A stretch of 64,000 bases of DNA from Actinomyces minihominis (GTDB lineage Bacteria > Actinomycetota > Actinomycetes > Actinomycetales > Actinomycetaceae). Each line of letters begins with the position of its first letter. The stretch's first letter is position 1. Positions 63,717 to 64,000 of this stretch are shown piece by piece. The notes beneath the pieces were generated by a model that made no database searches, was not told the DNA's origin, and saw nothing but the letters and a program-made list of their open reading frames with translations. The DNA lies in the NCBI RefSeq assembly GCF_900187855.1, contig NZ_FYEG01000001.1, positions 310,001 to 374,000 of the forward strand, given 5' to 3'. Both the position numbers and the translations under genes were made by a program.

Positions 63717-64000
63717 TCAGAATAGTTCTGCCAGGCGACCGTCGTTACCGACCTGGTAGAGCTCCCCGGTCTTCGGGCAGCGGAAACGACCACCTTCACC
63801 TTCAACGGCCTCGAGGACCTCACCGGAGCGTCCCACCCAGCCGGTTTGACGAGCCGGAACACCCATTACTAGTGCATAGGGGAGGACGTCCTTAGTCACT
63901 ACCGCGCCGGCTGCCACAGTAGCCCAGCGCCCAATGGTGACCGGAGCGACACAAACGGCCCGCGCTCCAATGGCAGCACCGTCCTCGATAGTGACTCCTA
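63717..64000 (-). CDS. Left-handed beta-helix acetyltransferase (WbpD-like), C-terminal part (cut by window edge)
   Basis: About 94 codons up to the window end; the N-terminus is missing. Hexapeptide repeats are clear: GVTIEDGAAIGARAVCVAPVTIGRWATVAAGAVVTKDVLPYALVMGVPARQTGWV, in pieces. The last ~25 residues (FRCPKTGELYQVGNDG) form a tail with one Cys. Together with the next two genes it matches the WbpD-E-B order, where it would N-acetylate the 3-amino group. Confidence 0.92.
   Translation of the reverse strand, partial: GVTIEDGAAIGARAVCVAPVTIGRWATVAAGAVVTKDVLPYALVMGVPARQTGWVGRSGEVLEAVEGEGGRFRCPKTGELYQVGNDGRLAELF

Overview
The window is high-GC chromosomal DNA from an actinobacterium. It carries the actinobacterial MtrA-MtrB-LpqB cassette, a WhiB-family iron-sulfur regulator, DUF3499, DUF5719 and TIGR03089 proteins, and many GTG/TTG starts. 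Several genes appear to be leaderless, with a TAnnnT box 6-7 nt before the start codon. A host-associated member of the Actinomycetales/Actinomycetaceae is my inference from the surface-polysaccharide content; no rRNA, tRNA, CRISPR array or replication origin was seen to fix the taxon.

Layout. 1-10.9 kb is conserved core: lpqB (cut by the window edge), mtrB, mtrA, a membrane protein, DUF3499, a degenerate zincin-like protein, DUF5719, a giant GT2 membrane glycosyltransferase, whiB and a TIGR03089 protein. 10.9-18.7 kb holds a GT2, rmlB, a rhamnosyltransferase-like GT2 and two tandem OafA-like acyltransferases that show signs of gene conversion. 18.7-37.5 kb is one long minus-strand polysaccharide operon, read from wecC down to eutH: wecC, a DUF6541 membrane protein, a Wzm/Wzt ABC exporter, a small coiled-coil protein, RgpF-type and RgpF-WbsX proteins, a DUF2142 protein, rmlA, a GT2 with DUF2304 partner, LicD, a Wzx-like flippase, a GT4, a fused HTH-LicC-LicA protein and an EutH permease. 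37.5-38.6 kb is wecB on the plus strand.

38.6-43.5 kb is a decaying island. It has a Phd-like antitoxin with a palindromic operator over its -10 box, a vapC interrupted by a stop codon, an intact KhtT-like subunit next to a broken KefB-type antiporter, a pair of CrcB fluoride channels, and a complete-ended but dead ISL3-type insertion sequence with an 8-bp target duplication. 43.5-58.3 kb has a Sir2 protein with an altered zinc site, a cluster of GT4 glycosyltransferases (two of them head-to-tail double enzymes), an ABC exporter, and a coupled HGSNAT-like acetyltransferase/PIG-L deacetylase pair. 58.3-64 kb has a cell-wall amidase with three cell-wall-binding repeats, then a Gfo/Idh/MocA oxidoreductase, a DegT aminotransferase and a left-handed beta-helix acetyltransferase that together resemble WbpB-WbpE-WbpD.

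How it fits together. RmlA/RmlB feed dTDP-rhamnose (rmlC/rmlD were not seen here). WecB/WecC plus the WbpB/E/D-like trio could make acetamido-uronic acids. The glycosyltransferases assemble a rhamnose-containing surface polymer, and the ABC exporter and flippase move it. The acyltransferases O-acylate it. The most interesting unit is EutH + HTH-LicC-LicA + LicD, which looks like an import-to-decoration pathway for phosphoethanolamine or phosphocholine in which EutH takes the place of the usual LicB choline transporter.
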